Source of the DNA: Ochrobactrum teleogrylli
GTDB taxonomy: Bacteria > Pseudomonadota > Alphaproteobacteria > Rhizobiales > Rhizobiaceae
Assembly: GCF_006376685.1 (NCBI RefSeq)
Contig: NZ_VEWL01000017.1
Coordinates: forward strand, 1-64,000
Length of the DNA stretch: 64,000 bases
Direction: 5' to 3'
The stretch's first letter is position 1, and each line of letters opens with the position of its first letter. Positions 46,293 to 55,793 of this stretch are shown piece by piece. The notes beneath the pieces were generated by a model. That model ran no database searches, was not told the DNA's origin, and saw only the letters and a program-made list of their open reading frames with translations. Both the position numbers and the translations under genes were made by a program.

Positions 46293-47489
46293 TCAACCCG
46301 TCAGGCGATAAGGGGGCGGCGTATCGTCCGAAATTTCGGGGAATTCCTTGCCCTCGGTCACCGTGCGATTGCGCCCGCGATGCTTGCCGCGCATCAAGGC
46401 AAGATCGGCCCGGGACACCGTTTGCCATAAGGTTTCGTCGCGACGCAGCATGGCGACACCGAAACTGCATGTCACATGACGACCACTGGGCAGCGCCGCA
46501 AAGTCATGACGGGCAACCCGGTTGCAAAGTCGCTTGGCGAAGCGTTCGCAATATTGGGCGCTGCCCGCGACCAGCAGAACGAATTCCTCGCCGCCGACAC
46601 GACTGACAAGCGCGTCCTTTCCGACCAGCGACTGCAACAGATGCGCAAACTCGACCAGCACCCGGTCACCGGTCGCATGGCCCAACTGGTCGTTGATCGC
46701 CTTGAAATGATCGATATCGGCAATGATGACCGCATGGGTCGCGTCCAGCGGAGCCTGCGCCAGCGCGCGCTTTGCGCATTGTTCCATGCCACGCCGGTTG
46801 AGAAGGCCCGTCAACGGATCGGCATCGCGTTCATTGCGCAATTTGTCGATGATATCGAGCGCGGCCACCGTCAGAATGAACAGGCCGAGCAGCACGCCGC
46901 CCATCGACGCAGCCACCGTCACCCATGACCAATAAGGCAAGGACAGCAATTGCCTGGAACTCAACACATCATCGAGCATGATGATCGTGAAGACACTGCG
47001 CAGGAAGAAATGCGCCGCCAGCAGCACCAGCACCAGACGCAGCGCAGATTCCACCCACCGGTCGCCCGGCACGCGCCGGGCATACACACACAAAAGAGCG
47101 GCCAGCGTTCCAAGGCCGATATTGGCAGCAACGACCAGATAGCTGTAGATCGCGCCATACCATGCAAGGAGGCCGACGACCGCCAGCGTCGAAATGGTGA
47201 TCAGCGACGCGATTCTCGGCGGAAAGCCGCGCCCCAGCCGCACCATTACCGCCTGACAGAACAGCCAGCCAGCCGCAAATTGCAGCAAGATTGCCAAAAG
47301 GAATGTATGGCGCAGATTGGGCAGAAACGGTGAAATCTGTACGAAATGCCCCAGCGAAAATGCTGCAAAGCTCAGGCCGAACAGCAGCATATGCGTCCGC
47401 CGCCTGTCGAGCACCCATAGACTCGACATCGCGACCGCAAACAGCATGATCAGCAAAGAGGGAACAATTTTCACGAGAAGCCGAACCAA
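46293..47489 (-). CDS. Membrane diguanylate cyclase (GGDEF)
   Basis: A 398-residue protein with six to seven membrane helices in the first 225 residues, then a GGDEF domain: DADPLTGLLNRRGMEQ, VIIADIDHFKAINDQLGHATGD (metal Asp) and VSRVGGEEFVLLV, an intact GGEEF active site. It should make cyclic di-GMP. No I-site RxxD is evident directly before it. The frame begins at TTG 47489; a GTG at 47474 is possible. A perfect palindrome (47497) sits right upstream. Confidence 0.9.
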   Translation of the reverse strand: MVRLLVKIVPSLLIMLFAVAMSSLWVLDRRRTHMLLFGLSFAAFSLGHFVQISPFLPNLRHTFLLAILLQFAAGWLFCQAVMVRLGRGFPPRIASLITISTLAVVGLLAWYGAIYSYLVVAANIGLGTLAALLCVYARRVPGDRWVESALRLVLVLLAAHFFLRSVFTIIMLDDVLSSRQLLSLPYWSWVTVAASMGGVLLGLFILTVAALDIIDKLRNERDADPLTGLLNRRGMEQCAKRALAQAPLDATHAVIIADIDHFKAINDQLGHATGDRVLVEFAHLLQSLVGKDALVSRVGGEEFVLLVAGSAQYCERFAKRLCNRVARHDFAALPSGRHVTCSFGVAMLRRDETLWQTVSRADLALMRGKHRGRNRTVTEGKEFPEISDDTPPPYRLTG

Positions 47490-47879
47490 AAATCGATTGA
47501 ATTATAATTCAACAAGTAGTGGCGCCCATCTGGAAGTGCAATTGCACATATGAGTCAAATTAACTTTTGTAGCACAATTAATAGTTACAGAATAAAATAT
47601 TCACTTATTTAAATAAAGGAAGCGCTAATATAAAATTGCAAACAATGACCTCCACGCAAAAGCTGAATTCTATTCTTAAATAGGCGCATAATTTTTATCC
47701 CCAGTTATTGCTCGCGAAAGTCAAACAGCACGCGCTTGAAGCCATTTCCGGCCATTATTACCTGTTACTAATGCGAATGAAGGCTTGGTCTGGAAAAGGC
47801 TAAATGTCATCCTGTGCCCATGCTATTCGAGCGGGTCCGGCCTCAATCTGGCCGGTGACGCTCTGTTTGGAGAATTTCG
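47490..47879. other. AT-rich divergent promoter region
   Basis: This 390-base gap separates the diguanylate cyclase and the exonuclease. It is AT-rich, with no gene in either strand that I can support, and contains the 16-bp palindrome listed separately. Confidence 0.5.
47497..47512. promoter_or_regulatory. 16-bp perfect palindrome, possible operator
   Basis: TTGAATTA followed by TAATTCAA, perfectly symmetric, lies 8 bases upstream of the diguanylate cyclase reading frame. Position suits a repressor operator over the promoter or leader. No regulator can be assigned. Confidence 0.35.
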
Positions 47880-48890
47880 ATGCGCCACCAGTTCGACCTT
47901 TTTACTCCCGCTGCGAAGGCTGGGGAAGAACGGGCGGAGCTGCGTCCTGCCCGCGCGAAACCGAAGCGCGACATCGGCAAAGCACCGGCCTTGAACGAGG
48001 CGGAAATGGTGCGTCAGCTGAACGACAGCGGGCGTTATCGCATTTTGCAACGGCTCGATCCTCTGCCTGTGGTGCCTGATGCCGACAGAATGGCCTTTCC
48101 TCGCCTTGGCGTTGTCGTGGATACGGAAACGACCGGACTGAATGCCGCGCAGGAAGAAATCATCGAAATCGGCGCCGTCGCCTTCTGCTACGCCGATGAC
48201 GGTTCGATTGGCGATGTCTGCGCCACCTTCGGCGCTTTGCAGGAACCATCAAAGCCGATCCCGGCAGACATTACCCGTATCACCAACATCACCGATGAGA
48301 TGGTGAAGGGGCAGACGATCCCGCTGGCGGAGCTGGAAGCATTGATCGCCGATGCCGATCTGATCATCGCGCATAATGCCGGTTTCGACCGTCCGTTTCT
48401 GGAGCGGTTCTCACCGGTCTTCGCCAACAAGCCGTGGGCCTGTTCTGTCAAGGAAATCGACTGGACCGGACGCGGTTTCGAAGGCACCAAGCTTGGCTAT
48501 CTGATCGGCCAGAGCGGGTATTTCCATAATGGGCACCGCGCCGAGGATGATTGTCAGGCGCTGCTCGCAGTACTGAAGGAACAGTCGGGCGATATGACGC
48601 CCTTTGCCGAACTGCTGCAAGCCAGCCAGAAATCGCGCCTGCGCATCTATGCCGAAAACAGCCCCTTCGAAATGAAGGACAAGCTGAAGGAGCGCCGCTA
48701 TCGCTGGTCGGACGGTAGCGACGGTCGCCCAAAATCCTGGTGGACGGAAATCGGCGAAGACGAACTCGATGCCGAACTCGACTATCTGCGCACCGAGATT
48801 TACGGCTGGCGCGACGCCGAGCCGCTGATCCAGAAGCTCACCGCCGTGGACCGCTACAAGGAACGCGCGCCGCTCAGGCCCAACAGATAA
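47880..48890 (+). CDS. DnaQ-like 3'-5' exonuclease (DEDDh)
   Basis: A 336-residue protein. The exonuclease domain starts near residue 76: VVVDTETTGLNAAQEEIIEIG (DxE), IIAHNAGFDRPFLER (motif II Asp) and HRAEDDCQALLAVL (HxxxD, motif III). The first 70 residues and the C-terminal 100 (RRYRWSDGSDGRPKSWWTEI) are extra; the tail is typical of rhizobial members of unknown specificity. TTGGAG precedes the ATG. Role could be DNA repair or RNA processing. Confidence 0.9.
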   Translation: MRHQFDLFTPAAKAGEERAELRPARAKPKRDIGKAPALNEAEMVRQLNDSGRYRILQRLDPLPVVPDADRMAFPRLGVVVDTETTGLNAAQEEIIEIGAVAFCYADDGSIGDVCATFGALQEPSKPIPADITRITNITDEMVKGQTIPLAELEALIADADLIIAHNAGFDRPFLERFSPVFANKPWACSVKEIDWTGRGFEGTKLGYLIGQSGYFHNGHRAEDDCQALLAVLKEQSGDMTPFAELLQASQKSRLRIYAENSPFEMKDKLKERRYRWSDGSDGRPKSWWTEIGEDELDAELDYLRTEIYGWRDAEPLIQKLTAVDRYKERAPLRPNR

Positions 48891-48907
48891 GAAGGGCCGC
48901 TCAGCGT

Positions 48908-49065
48908 CCCCTCTCGTCCTGAGGAGGTGTCCTGAGCTTGTCGAAGGACACCGTCTCGAAGGGTGAGGATGAGACGGGACAAAATTTTGGCCTTGCAGCC
49001 CCGCTCCTCGCCCTTCGAGACGGCGCTTCGCGCCTCCTCAGGGTGAGGGATGCGGGGTTGGCGAT
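48908..49065. repeat. RIME-like inverted repeat element
   Basis: The left half CGTCCTGAGGAGG...CCGTCTCGAAGGGTGAGGATGAG and the right half CTCGCCCTTCGAGACGG...CCTCCTCAGGGTGAGG are inverted copies of the same unit, each containing CCTCA...CTGAGG and TTCGAG words. This is the dispersed intergenic repeat style common in Rhizobiales (RIME-type). It fills the gap between the convergent exonuclease and amidase genes. Degraded relative at 1-134. Confidence 0.7.
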
Positions 49066-49082
49066 CATCTCGCCTCTATGGA

Positions 49083-50471
49083 TCAGACGAGAACCGGCCA
49101 AGGCTTCTGCGCAGGCCGCATCCCCTCATACGCTTTTGCCATCCGCAACACGCCCAGATCATCGAAACGCTGGCCGAAAATCTGCAGGCCGATCGGCAGG
49201 CCCGTCGATGTATAGCCGCAATTGATCGAGATCGCCGGTTGTTCCGACATGTTCATAGCGACTGTAAAGGCAATGTGTTCGAACGGACGCTGCGGATCGT
49301 TGATCGGCGATGCCCATTCCGCCGGATAGGTCGGCATTGGAGCAGTCGGCGAGATGATGAAGTCAAAATCCTTGGACGCGGCGAGCGCCGTATGGCGCAT
49401 TGCGTCGATCTGCGCGAAGCCGGAATAGACCTCCTCGCCGTTCAAGCCTTCGGCGGTCTCGGTCCACTGATAGATGTAAGGCAGGATTTTCGCGCGGTTT
49501 TCCGGCGTCATCTTCTTCACATCGGCCCAGGAGCGCGCGCGCCAGAAGCGGTCGAGACCGTCGATCATGGTGCGATTGAGGAACGGCGCAACCGGCTCGA
49601 TGATCGCGCCCGCATCGGCGAAAGCTTTCGCGGCTGCTTCCACCGCGGCTCGGGTTTCATCGCCGGTCGGCTCGCCGAAACCGGCATCGAGCCAGAGACC
49701 GATTTTCAGGCCCTTGACGTCGATATCAAGGTCCATCCAGTCAATGTCCTGATAAGGCAGGCTCATGGCGTCGCGACGGTCCGGACGCGACAGCACCGAC
49801 ATGTAAAGCGCGCTGTCGGCAACCGTGCGGGTCATCGGACCGGCAACACGTCCGAGAAATGCCGGATCAATCGGAATACGCCCGAAGGACGGCTTCAATC
49901 CAACGAGACCGCACCAGCCAGCCGGTAGGCGGATAGAGCCGCCAATATCGGTGCCAATATGCAAGGGACCGTACCCGGCGGCACCGGCGCTGCCTGCACC
50001 GGCGCTTGAACCGCCCGGATTGGTGTTCAGGTCCCACGGATTGCGCGCAAGCTTGTGGAAGCTCGACAGCCCCGACGACAACATGCCGAGATCGGGCATG
50101 GTCGTCTTGGCGAGCAGCACGCCGCCAGCCTCACGGGTACGGGCCGCAGGTGGGGCATCAGCGGCGGCAGGCTTCAGCGGCAGCGCCGCGCAGCCAAGCG
50201 GAACCGCCGTTCCCTCGGTCGCTATGTTTTCCTTGATCGTCAGCGGCACACCATCAATGGGGCCTGCCGGTTCACCCTTCGCCCAGCGCGCTTCGGAAGC
50301 TCTGGCCGCCGCCCGCGCAGCATCCGGGTCATAGGCCCAAAGCGCGTTCAGCTTCGGCTCATAGGCTTCGATGCGGGTGATGACGGCTTCCGTGACTTCG
50401 ACCGGCGAAAGCGACTTCGCCTGATAGGCGGACACGAGTTCAACGGCTGACAAATCGGCAAGATTCGACAT
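49083..50471 (-). CDS. Amidase signature family enzyme
   Basis: A 462-residue amidase with the Ser-cisSer-Lys triad: Lys in VPLTIKENIATEG, cis-Ser in NPGGSSAGAGSAGAAG and nucleophile Ser in LHIGTDIGGSIRLPA. Conserved RVAGPMTRTVADSALYM follows. It hydrolyses an amide to acid and amine or ammonia; specificity unknown. GAGGAAATATCC before the ATG at 50471. Last gene of the operon, 16 bases after the ABC ATPase, so the amide is probably the compound imported by the transporter. Confidence 0.92.
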   Translation of the reverse strand: MSNLADLSAVELVSAYQAKSLSPVEVTEAVITRIEAYEPKLNALWAYDPDAARAAARASEARWAKGEPAGPIDGVPLTIKENIATEGTAVPLGCAALPLKPAAADAPPAARTREAGGVLLAKTTMPDLGMLSSGLSSFHKLARNPWDLNTNPGGSSAGAGSAGAAGYGPLHIGTDIGGSIRLPAGWCGLVGLKPSFGRIPIDPAFLGRVAGPMTRTVADSALYMSVLSRPDRRDAMSLPYQDIDWMDLDIDVKGLKIGLWLDAGFGEPTGDETRAAVEAAAKAFADAGAIIEPVAPFLNRTMIDGLDRFWRARSWADVKKMTPENRAKILPYIYQWTETAEGLNGEEVYSGFAQIDAMRHTALAASKDFDFIISPTAPMPTYPAEWASPINDPQRPFEHIAFTVAMNMSEQPAISINCGYTSTGLPIGLQIFGQRFDDLGVLRMAKAYEGMRPAQKPWPVLV

Positions 50472-50487
50472 TGGATATTTCCTCAAA

Positions 50488-51336
50488 TCACTCAGGCAAT
50501 TTCAGTGTGGAATCGGATCGCCGCACGCGCTTGCGGCGACCGGAAAAAGGTTTTGGCACGGCATCGACCAGCGCCCGCGTGTAGTCATGTTGCGGATTGT
50601 CGAACACCGCATTGGTCGGTCCCTGCTCGACGATATTGCCACGATAGATCACGGCAACACGGTCGGTAATTGCGCGCACCACACCGAGATCATGGCTGAT
50701 GAAGAGATAGGAAAGGCCGAACTTTTCCTGCAAATCCATCATCAGATTCAACACCTGCGCCTGAATGGAAACGTCGAGCGCGGAGACCGGCTCGTCGGCC
50801 ACGATCAGCGCCGGTCTGGTGATCAAAGCGCGGGCAATGGCTATGCGCTGGCGCTGCCCGCCGGAAAACTCATGCGGATATTTTTCCGCCGATGCTTTGG
50901 GCAGGCCGACCGCTTCCAGCACTTCCGCCACACGGTCGTCGCGATCTTTGGCGCTCGTGCCGCTTTCAAGCGACACAATCGGCTCGGAAATAATCCGCTT
51001 CACCGTATGGCGCGGATCGAGCGAGCCATAGGGGTCCTGAAAAATCGCCTGAAAGCCTTTGCGCGCCTCGCGCAGACCAGCGCGGTCGAGAGCGTAAATA
51101 TCCTGCCCGTTGACGAGAATCTGACCCGACTGCGGACGTTCCAGCCCCATCACGGCGCGGGCCAGCGTGGATTTGCCGGAACCGCTTTCGCCAACGATGC
51201 CAAGGCTTTGTCCTGCTTCGATCTCGACATTGACGCCATGCAGAACACGCAAGGAGCCCGGCCTCGAAAAGAAAGACGCGCGCGGAAGCTGATATTCGCG
51301 CACCACATCGCGCACCTGCAAAATCATCTGGCTCAT
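50488..51336 (-). CDS. Dipeptide/oligopeptide-type ABC transporter ATPase (DppF-like)
   Basis: A 282-residue nucleotide-binding protein: Walker [15 protein letters not shown]-loop IFQDPYGSLDPRHTV, signature [16 protein letters not shown], Walker B LIVADEPVSALD, H-loop FISHDLG. The C-terminal oligopeptide-transporter extension YTRALVDAVPKP is present. Start overlaps the upstream ATPase stop by ATGA. It powers import with its partner ATPase. Confidence 0.94.
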   Translation of the reverse strand: MSQMILQVRDVVREYQLPRASFFSRPGSLRVLHGVNVEIEAGQSLGIVGESGSGKSTLARAVMGLERPQSGQILVNGQDIYALDRAGLREARKGFQAIFQDPYGSLDPRHTVKRIISEPIVSLESGTSAKDRDDRVAEVLEAVGLPKASAEKYPHEFSGGQRQRIAIARALITRPALIVADEPVSALDVSIQAQVLNLMMDLQEKFGLSYLFISHDLGVVRAITDRVAVIYRGNIVEQGPTNAVFDNPQHDYTRALVDAVPKPFSGRRKRVRRSDSTLKLPE

Positions 51337-52349
51337 GAAACCACCTCGCCTTCACGCGGGTGCAGGCAGGCGGCACGATGCACGATGCCGTCATTCTCGG
51401 CGATGAAATCGAGACCCGGTATTGCCTTTCGGCAATCATCCTGCACAAAGGCGCAACGATCGGCGAAGGTGCAATGAGGCGGACGCGTCAGCGGATCGGG
51501 CACCACGCCGGGAATGGCGGCAAGGCGCAGGCGTTTGCCCGTCGCGTGACTGCGCACAAGGGCGGCGCCATGCGGCGAGGCTGCAAACAGCCCGCGTGCA
51601 TAGGGATGCGCCATGCGTTGAAACACGGCTTGCGTGCGTCCGGTCTCGACGATGCGGCCCGCATACATGACGGCTATCCGGTCGGTCATTTCCGAAACCA
51701 CACCGAGATCGTGGGTAATCAGCATCAGCGCCGTGCCGGTTTCGTCGATCAGTTCGTCCATCAGATCAAGAATCTGCGCCTGCACCGTCACGTCGAGTGC
51801 AGTGGTCGGCTCATCGGCGATCAGCAGGTCCGGCTCGCAGGCAATCGCCATGGCGATCATCACACGCTGGCGCTGCCCGCCCGAAAGCTGGTGTGGATAA
51901 AGATCGAGATTGAAGCGCGGCGCAGGCAGGCCAACGCGGTCGAGCAGTTCGCGCGCTTTACGCTCGGCATCCGCACGGCTTTCGCCTAAATGCAGACGGC
52001 GGCCTTCGGCAATCTGCGCGCCGATGGATTTGACCGGATTGAGCGCCGTCATCGGCTCCTGAAAGATCATCGCCATGCGCCGTCCGCGCATTTTGCACAG
52101 TTCCGCTTCCGGCGTGGCGGCAAGGTCCTGACCGTCGAAGCGCAACGTGCCGCGCACACGCATCCGTTCCGGCAGCAGGCCCATGGCGGCAAGCGCGGTG
52201 ATCGACTTGCCGCTACCGGATTCACCAACGACACCGAGGCGTTCGCCACGGTTCAGCGTCAGCGTGATGCCGGAGACAATATCTGCGGAACGAGTGCCGA
52301 AGGGCAGCTCGACGGACATATTGTCCATTTCAAGAAGGGGTGCTGTCAT
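51333..52349 (-). CDS. Dipeptide/oligopeptide-type ABC transporter ATPase (DppD-like)
   Basis: A 338-residue ATPase with Walker [14 protein letters not shown], signature [16 protein letters not shown], Walker [13 protein letters not shown] and H-loop LITHDLGVV. The C-terminal extension with [18 protein letters not shown] has the cysteine spacing of the 4Fe-4S-binding Dpp/Opp D subunits. ATGA overlaps occur at both ends. Confidence 0.94.
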   Translation of the reverse strand: MTAPLLEMDNMSVELPFGTRSADIVSGITLTLNRGERLGVVGESGSGKSITALAAMGLLPERMRVRGTLRFDGQDLAATPEAELCKMRGRRMAMIFQEPMTALNPVKSIGAQIAEGRRLHLGESRADAERKARELLDRVGLPAPRFNLDLYPHQLSGGQRQRVMIAMAIACEPDLLIADEPTTALDVTVQAQILDLMDELIDETGTALMLITHDLGVVSEMTDRIAVMYAGRIVETGRTQAVFQRMAHPYARGLFAASPHGAALVRSHATGKRLRLAAIPGVVPDPLTRPPHCTFADRCAFVQDDCRKAIPGLDFIAENDGIVHRAACLHPREGEVVS

Positions 52350-53206
52350 CTCTGCCTCCGCACGCGCGGGTCGAGCACATCGCGCAATCCGTCACCCAGC
52401 ATGTTGAGGCCCAGCACGGCAAACGTGATGGCGAGGCCGGGGAAAATGGCGAGCCATGGCGCGTCATAAATAAAGGTCTGTGCGTCGTTGAGCATCTTGC
52501 CCCAGCTTGGCATCGGCGGCTGGGTGCCAAGACCGACATAGGAAAGGCCCGCCTCGGCAACGATAGCGAGCGCGAACTGGATCGTCGCCTGCACGATCAG
52601 TACATGATTGATATTGGGCAGCACATGCAAAAGCGTGATCGACACATCGCCACGACCAGCGCAACGGGCTGCCTGCACATATTCGCGTTTCCAAAGCCCA
52701 AGCGATGCGCCGCGTGTGACACGGGCAAAGACCGGAATGTTGAAAATGCCGATGGCGATCATCGCATTCACCGCACCGGGACCGAAGACCGCCGTGATGA
52801 TGACGGCGGTAAGCAGCGCGGGAAAGGCGAAAGCCAGATCGGTCATGCGCATGACGAAACCGTCCACCATGCCGCCGCGTGCCGCCGCGAAAGCGCCCAG
52901 CGGAATGCCGATCCCGGCACCGACAAGCACGGCAATGATCGACACGGCGATGGAATTGCGCGCGCCGACCATGATCATGGAAAACACGTCGCGACCGAAA
53001 TTATCCGTGCCGAACAGATGATTGAGGCTCGGCCCCTGCAACTTGTCGCGGAAATTCATGGCCGTCGGCGAATAGGGCGTCCAGAAAAAGGAGATGAGCG
53101 CCATCGCAACGAGGATAACCGTAATCAGCGTGCCGATGGTCAGGCTGCGGCTCAAAAGCACCGTTCGGAAAATGCCGGGTTTCGGCAAGATTTGCGTGTC
53201 GCTCAT
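52346..53206 (-). CDS. ABC transporter permease (DppC-like)
   Basis: A 286-residue inner-membrane permease with an N-terminal helix (about residues 20-40), the FGTDNFGRDVFSMIMVGARNS signature of DppC proteins, the EAA loop YVQAARCAGRGDVSITLLHVLPN and GLSYVGLGTQPPMPSWGKML before the last helix. It forms the channel with the DppB-like subunit. The start overlaps the DppB stop by ATGA. Confidence 0.94.
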   Translation of the reverse strand: MSDTQILPKPGIFRTVLLSRSLTIGTLITVILVAMALISFFWTPYSPTAMNFRDKLQGPSLNHLFGTDNFGRDVFSMIMVGARNSIAVSIIAVLVGAGIGIPLGAFAAARGGMVDGFVMRMTDLAFAFPALLTAVIITAVFGPGAVNAMIAIGIFNIPVFARVTRGASLGLWKREYVQAARCAGRGDVSITLLHVLPNINHVLIVQATIQFALAIVAEAGLSYVGLGTQPPMPSWGKMLNDAQTFIYDAPWLAIFPGLAITFAVLGLNMLGDGLRDVLDPRVRRQR

Positions 53207-54156
53207 CGGCTGCCTCCCGTCGAAAGGCGCGGATCGATGAAGCCATAGACCAGATCGACGATGAAATTGACCGCGATCACGGAAGCGGCAAGCAGCGTCA
53301 CCAGCGACTGCACGGTGACGAGATCGCGCTGCGCGATGGCCTGAAACACCAGCCTTCCAAGGCCGGGCAAATTGAAGACGTTTTCGATGATGATGGTTCC
53401 CGCCAGCAGAAAGGAAAATTGCAGGCCGATGATGGTCACGACCGGGATCAGTGCATTGGGCACCGCATGACGCCAGAGCGCGGACTTGCGCGTCAGGCCC
53501 TTGGCACGCGCGGTGCGCACGAAATCCTCACCCAGCGTTTCGATGACGGCGGATCGGGTGACACGCGCCAGAATGGCGGCAAGCGGCAGCGCCAGCGCCA
53601 GTGCTGGCAGAAACAGCGAGCGGATGCCGTTCCAGAAACCGCCTTCCCAACCCGCGAAACCCGAAGCCGGAAACCAGCCGAGCTGCAAGGCAAACAGCAG
53701 GATCAGGAGCAGGCCGAGCCAGAAATTCGGGATGGCGACGCCGACCTGCGCCACCCCCATGGACAGCACATCACCAGTCTTGCCGCGCTTCGAAGCCGCA
53801 TAGACGCCGACCGGAATGGCAACCGCGACCGACAGAACCATCGACAAAAGAGCCAGCGGCAGCGTGACCATGATGCGCGGTCCGAGCAGTTCGCTGATCG
53901 GAACGGAATAGGTATAGCTCGTGCCGAAATCGCCTTTAAGAAAACCGCCGATCCATGTGAGATAGCGCCACCAGATCGGCTGGTCGAGGCCGAGCTGCGT
54001 ATGGAGCGCGGCCAGCGTTTCAGGCTGCGCATTGATGCCAAGGATCACCGCCGCCGGATCACCCGGCAGCACCTGCATCAGCAGAAAGACGATGACGGAA
54101 GCCGCAAGCGTCGTCAGCAAGAGCGAAACCAACCGCCCGGATATGTAAGCCAGCAA
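53203..54156 (-). CDS. ABC transporter permease (DppB-like)
   Basis: A 317-residue permease with six helices, DppB features GDPAAVILG near residue 40, LGLDQPIWWRYLTWIGGFLKGDFGTSY and the EAA loop FVRTARAKGLTRKSALWRHAVPN. The frame is open to 54195, but AAGGAGG ends 5 bases before TTG at 54156, a much better start that also places the first membrane helix (YISGRLVSLLLTTLAASVIVF) at the N-terminus. The ATGA overlap with the next gene holds. Confidence 0.93.
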   Translation of the reverse strand: MLAYISGRLVSLLLTTLAASVIVFLLMQVLPGDPAAVILGINAQPETLAALHTQLGLDQPIWWRYLTWIGGFLKGDFGTSYTYSVPISELLGPRIMVTLPLALLSMVLSVAVAIPVGVYAASKRGKTGDVLSMGVAQVGVAIPNFWLGLLLILLFALQLGWFPASGFAGWEGGFWNGIRSLFLPALALALPLAAILARVTRSAVIETLGEDFVRTARAKGLTRKSALWRHAVPNALIPVVTIIGLQFSFLLAGTIIIENVFNLPGLGRLVFQAIAQRDLVTVQSLVTLLAASVIAVNFIVDLVYGFIDPRLSTGGSR

Positions 54157-54257
54157 GGCGACCTCCTTGAAAAGACGGATATCCGCTTTCCACATTCCAA
54201 CTCACCATACGCCCTCCCCTTATCTTTATGGGGCGCACGGCATTCGTTATGAGTATC

Positions 54258-54283
54258 CGCCCCGTTGCCAAAGCGCCGGGGCG
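54258..54283 (-). terminator. Hairpin between binding protein and permease genes
   Basis: CGCCCCG and CGGGGCG pair in a 7-bp stem 8 bases past the binding-protein stop, followed by no U-run. Such hairpins between binding-protein and permease genes usually stabilise the upstream message and cut downstream expression. This role is inferred. Confidence 0.55.
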
Positions 54284-54290
54284 AAGGTTC

Positions 54291-55769
54291 TTATTCGGCC
54301 CAGTAAGCCTGCGTCAGATCATCAGCCGGGATCGGCATGTTCTTCCAAAGACCTTTTACGTTCTTGTTCCAGACGCCGATTTTCGGCAGCGCATAGAGGA
54401 AGACATTCGGCTCGTCGGCGGCCAGCTTTTCCTGCAACTTCTTGACGAGTTCCAGCTGTTCCTCGTCGCTGCCAGCCTCGGCATAAGACTTGTAGAGCGC
54501 CTTATAATCCGGGTTATTGTAGTTGAAGTAGTACTTGTCGCGGGCATAGATATCGAGATCGCGCGCTTCGGTATGGGCGATGATCGTCGCGTCGAAATCC
54601 GACCGCTTGAACACCTGATCCAGCCACTGCGCAAACTCGATCGGCACGAGATTGACCTGAATGCCGACCTCGGCCAGCATCGCCGCAATGATCTCGCCGC
54701 CACGACGCGCATAGGCCGGTGGTGGCAGCGTGATGGTGATCGACGTGCCTGCCGGAACACCTGCCTCTTCCAGAAGCTGCTTGGCCTTGGCCGGATCATA
54801 GGGATAGGTCTGCGAAAGATCGACATAGCCCGGATCGACCGGCGAATAATGCGAACCGATCGGCGTGCCGAAACCGGAATAGGTGCCTTCGATCAGCGCC
54901 TTGCTGTCGATGGCATGGGCCAGCGCCTGACGCACTTTCACGTTGTCGAACGGCGCCTTGGCATTGTTGAGCGACAGCAGAACCTTGCCCGCCGTATCGC
55001 CCACTTCGACTTGCAACTTGTCGTCGCTCTTGAAGCGGCTGATCAGCTCCGGCGCTTGAAACATCGGGAACACGTCGATGTCACCGGCAAGGATCGCGGC
55101 GGCGGCAGCCGAAGGATCGCTGACAAAACGGAACGTGACGGCGGAAAGCTTTGCAGGCTCACCCCAGTAATCCGCATTGCGTTCCAACTCGACGCGGTCG
55201 CCCTGCACCCAGCGCTTGAACTTGAAAGGACCGGTGCCGACCGGCTTGGTCTTGTTTTCGCCAGCCGAATTCGGCGCGACCATCACCGCATCGCCCCAGC
55301 CCATATTGAACAGGAAGTTCGAGGTCGGGCGCTTCAGCGTCACAACGGCGGTCGCCGGATCGGGACATTGCGTGCTTTCAATCGGCGCAAACAGGCCCTT
55401 CTGCGCATTGGTGGAATCTGGAGCGACGGCGCGCTCATAGGAGAATTTTACCACCGAGCAGTCGAACGGCGTGCCGTCATGGAACTTCACGCCTTGACGC
55501 AGCTTGAACGTATAGGTTTTCTTGTCGTCGGAGACGGTCCAGCTTTCAGCCAGAAGCGGCTTCACCGTGCCATCCTCGACAATGCGCACCAGACCCTCAT
55601 AAAGGTTGGCATAGGTAACCTGCCGGATACCGGCGGCGGCATTGGCGGTCGGGTCCAGACCCGGCGGCTCCAGCACTTCGCCGACCACCAGCGTATCTTT
55701 CGCGAAGGCACCGTTGATCGATGCCAGCATCGTAGCCGTTATAAGCCCGGCTTTAAACAGTTTACCCAT
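54291..55769 (-). CDS. Periplasmic substrate-binding protein of the ABC importer (SBP_bac_5 type)
   Basis: A 492-residue exported protein: signal peptide (KLFKAGLITATMLASINGAFA), then SBP family 5 features such as LDPTANAAAGIRQVTYANLYEGLVR, TYTFKLRQGVKFHDGTPFD and VGTGPFKFKRWVQGDRVELERN. It captures an oligopeptide-like or other polar substrate in the periplasm for DppB/C. The presence of an amidase and dehydrogenases in the operon suggests a small nitrogen compound rather than peptides. Confidence 0.94.
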   Translation of the reverse strand: MGKLFKAGLITATMLASINGAFAKDTLVVGEVLEPPGLDPTANAAAGIRQVTYANLYEGLVRIVEDGTVKPLLAESWTVSDDKKTYTFKLRQGVKFHDGTPFDCSVVKFSYERAVAPDSTNAQKGLFAPIESTQCPDPATAVVTLKRPTSNFLFNMGWGDAVMVAPNSAGENKTKPVGTGPFKFKRWVQGDRVELERNADYWGEPAKLSAVTFRFVSDPSAAAAAILAGDIDVFPMFQAPELISRFKSDDKLQVEVGDTAGKVLLSLNNAKAPFDNVKVRQALAHAIDSKALIEGTYSGFGTPIGSHYSPVDPGYVDLSQTYPYDPAKAKQLLEEAGVPAGTSITITLPPPAYARRGGEIIAAMLAEVGIQVNLVPIEFAQWLDQVFKRSDFDATIIAHTEARDLDIYARDKYYFNYNNPDYKALYKSYAEAGSDEEQLELVKKLQEKLAADEPNVFLYALPKIGVWNKNVKGLWKNMPIPADDLTQAYWAE

Positions 55770-55793
55770 GGTTCCCCTACAACCTTTCTGGAT

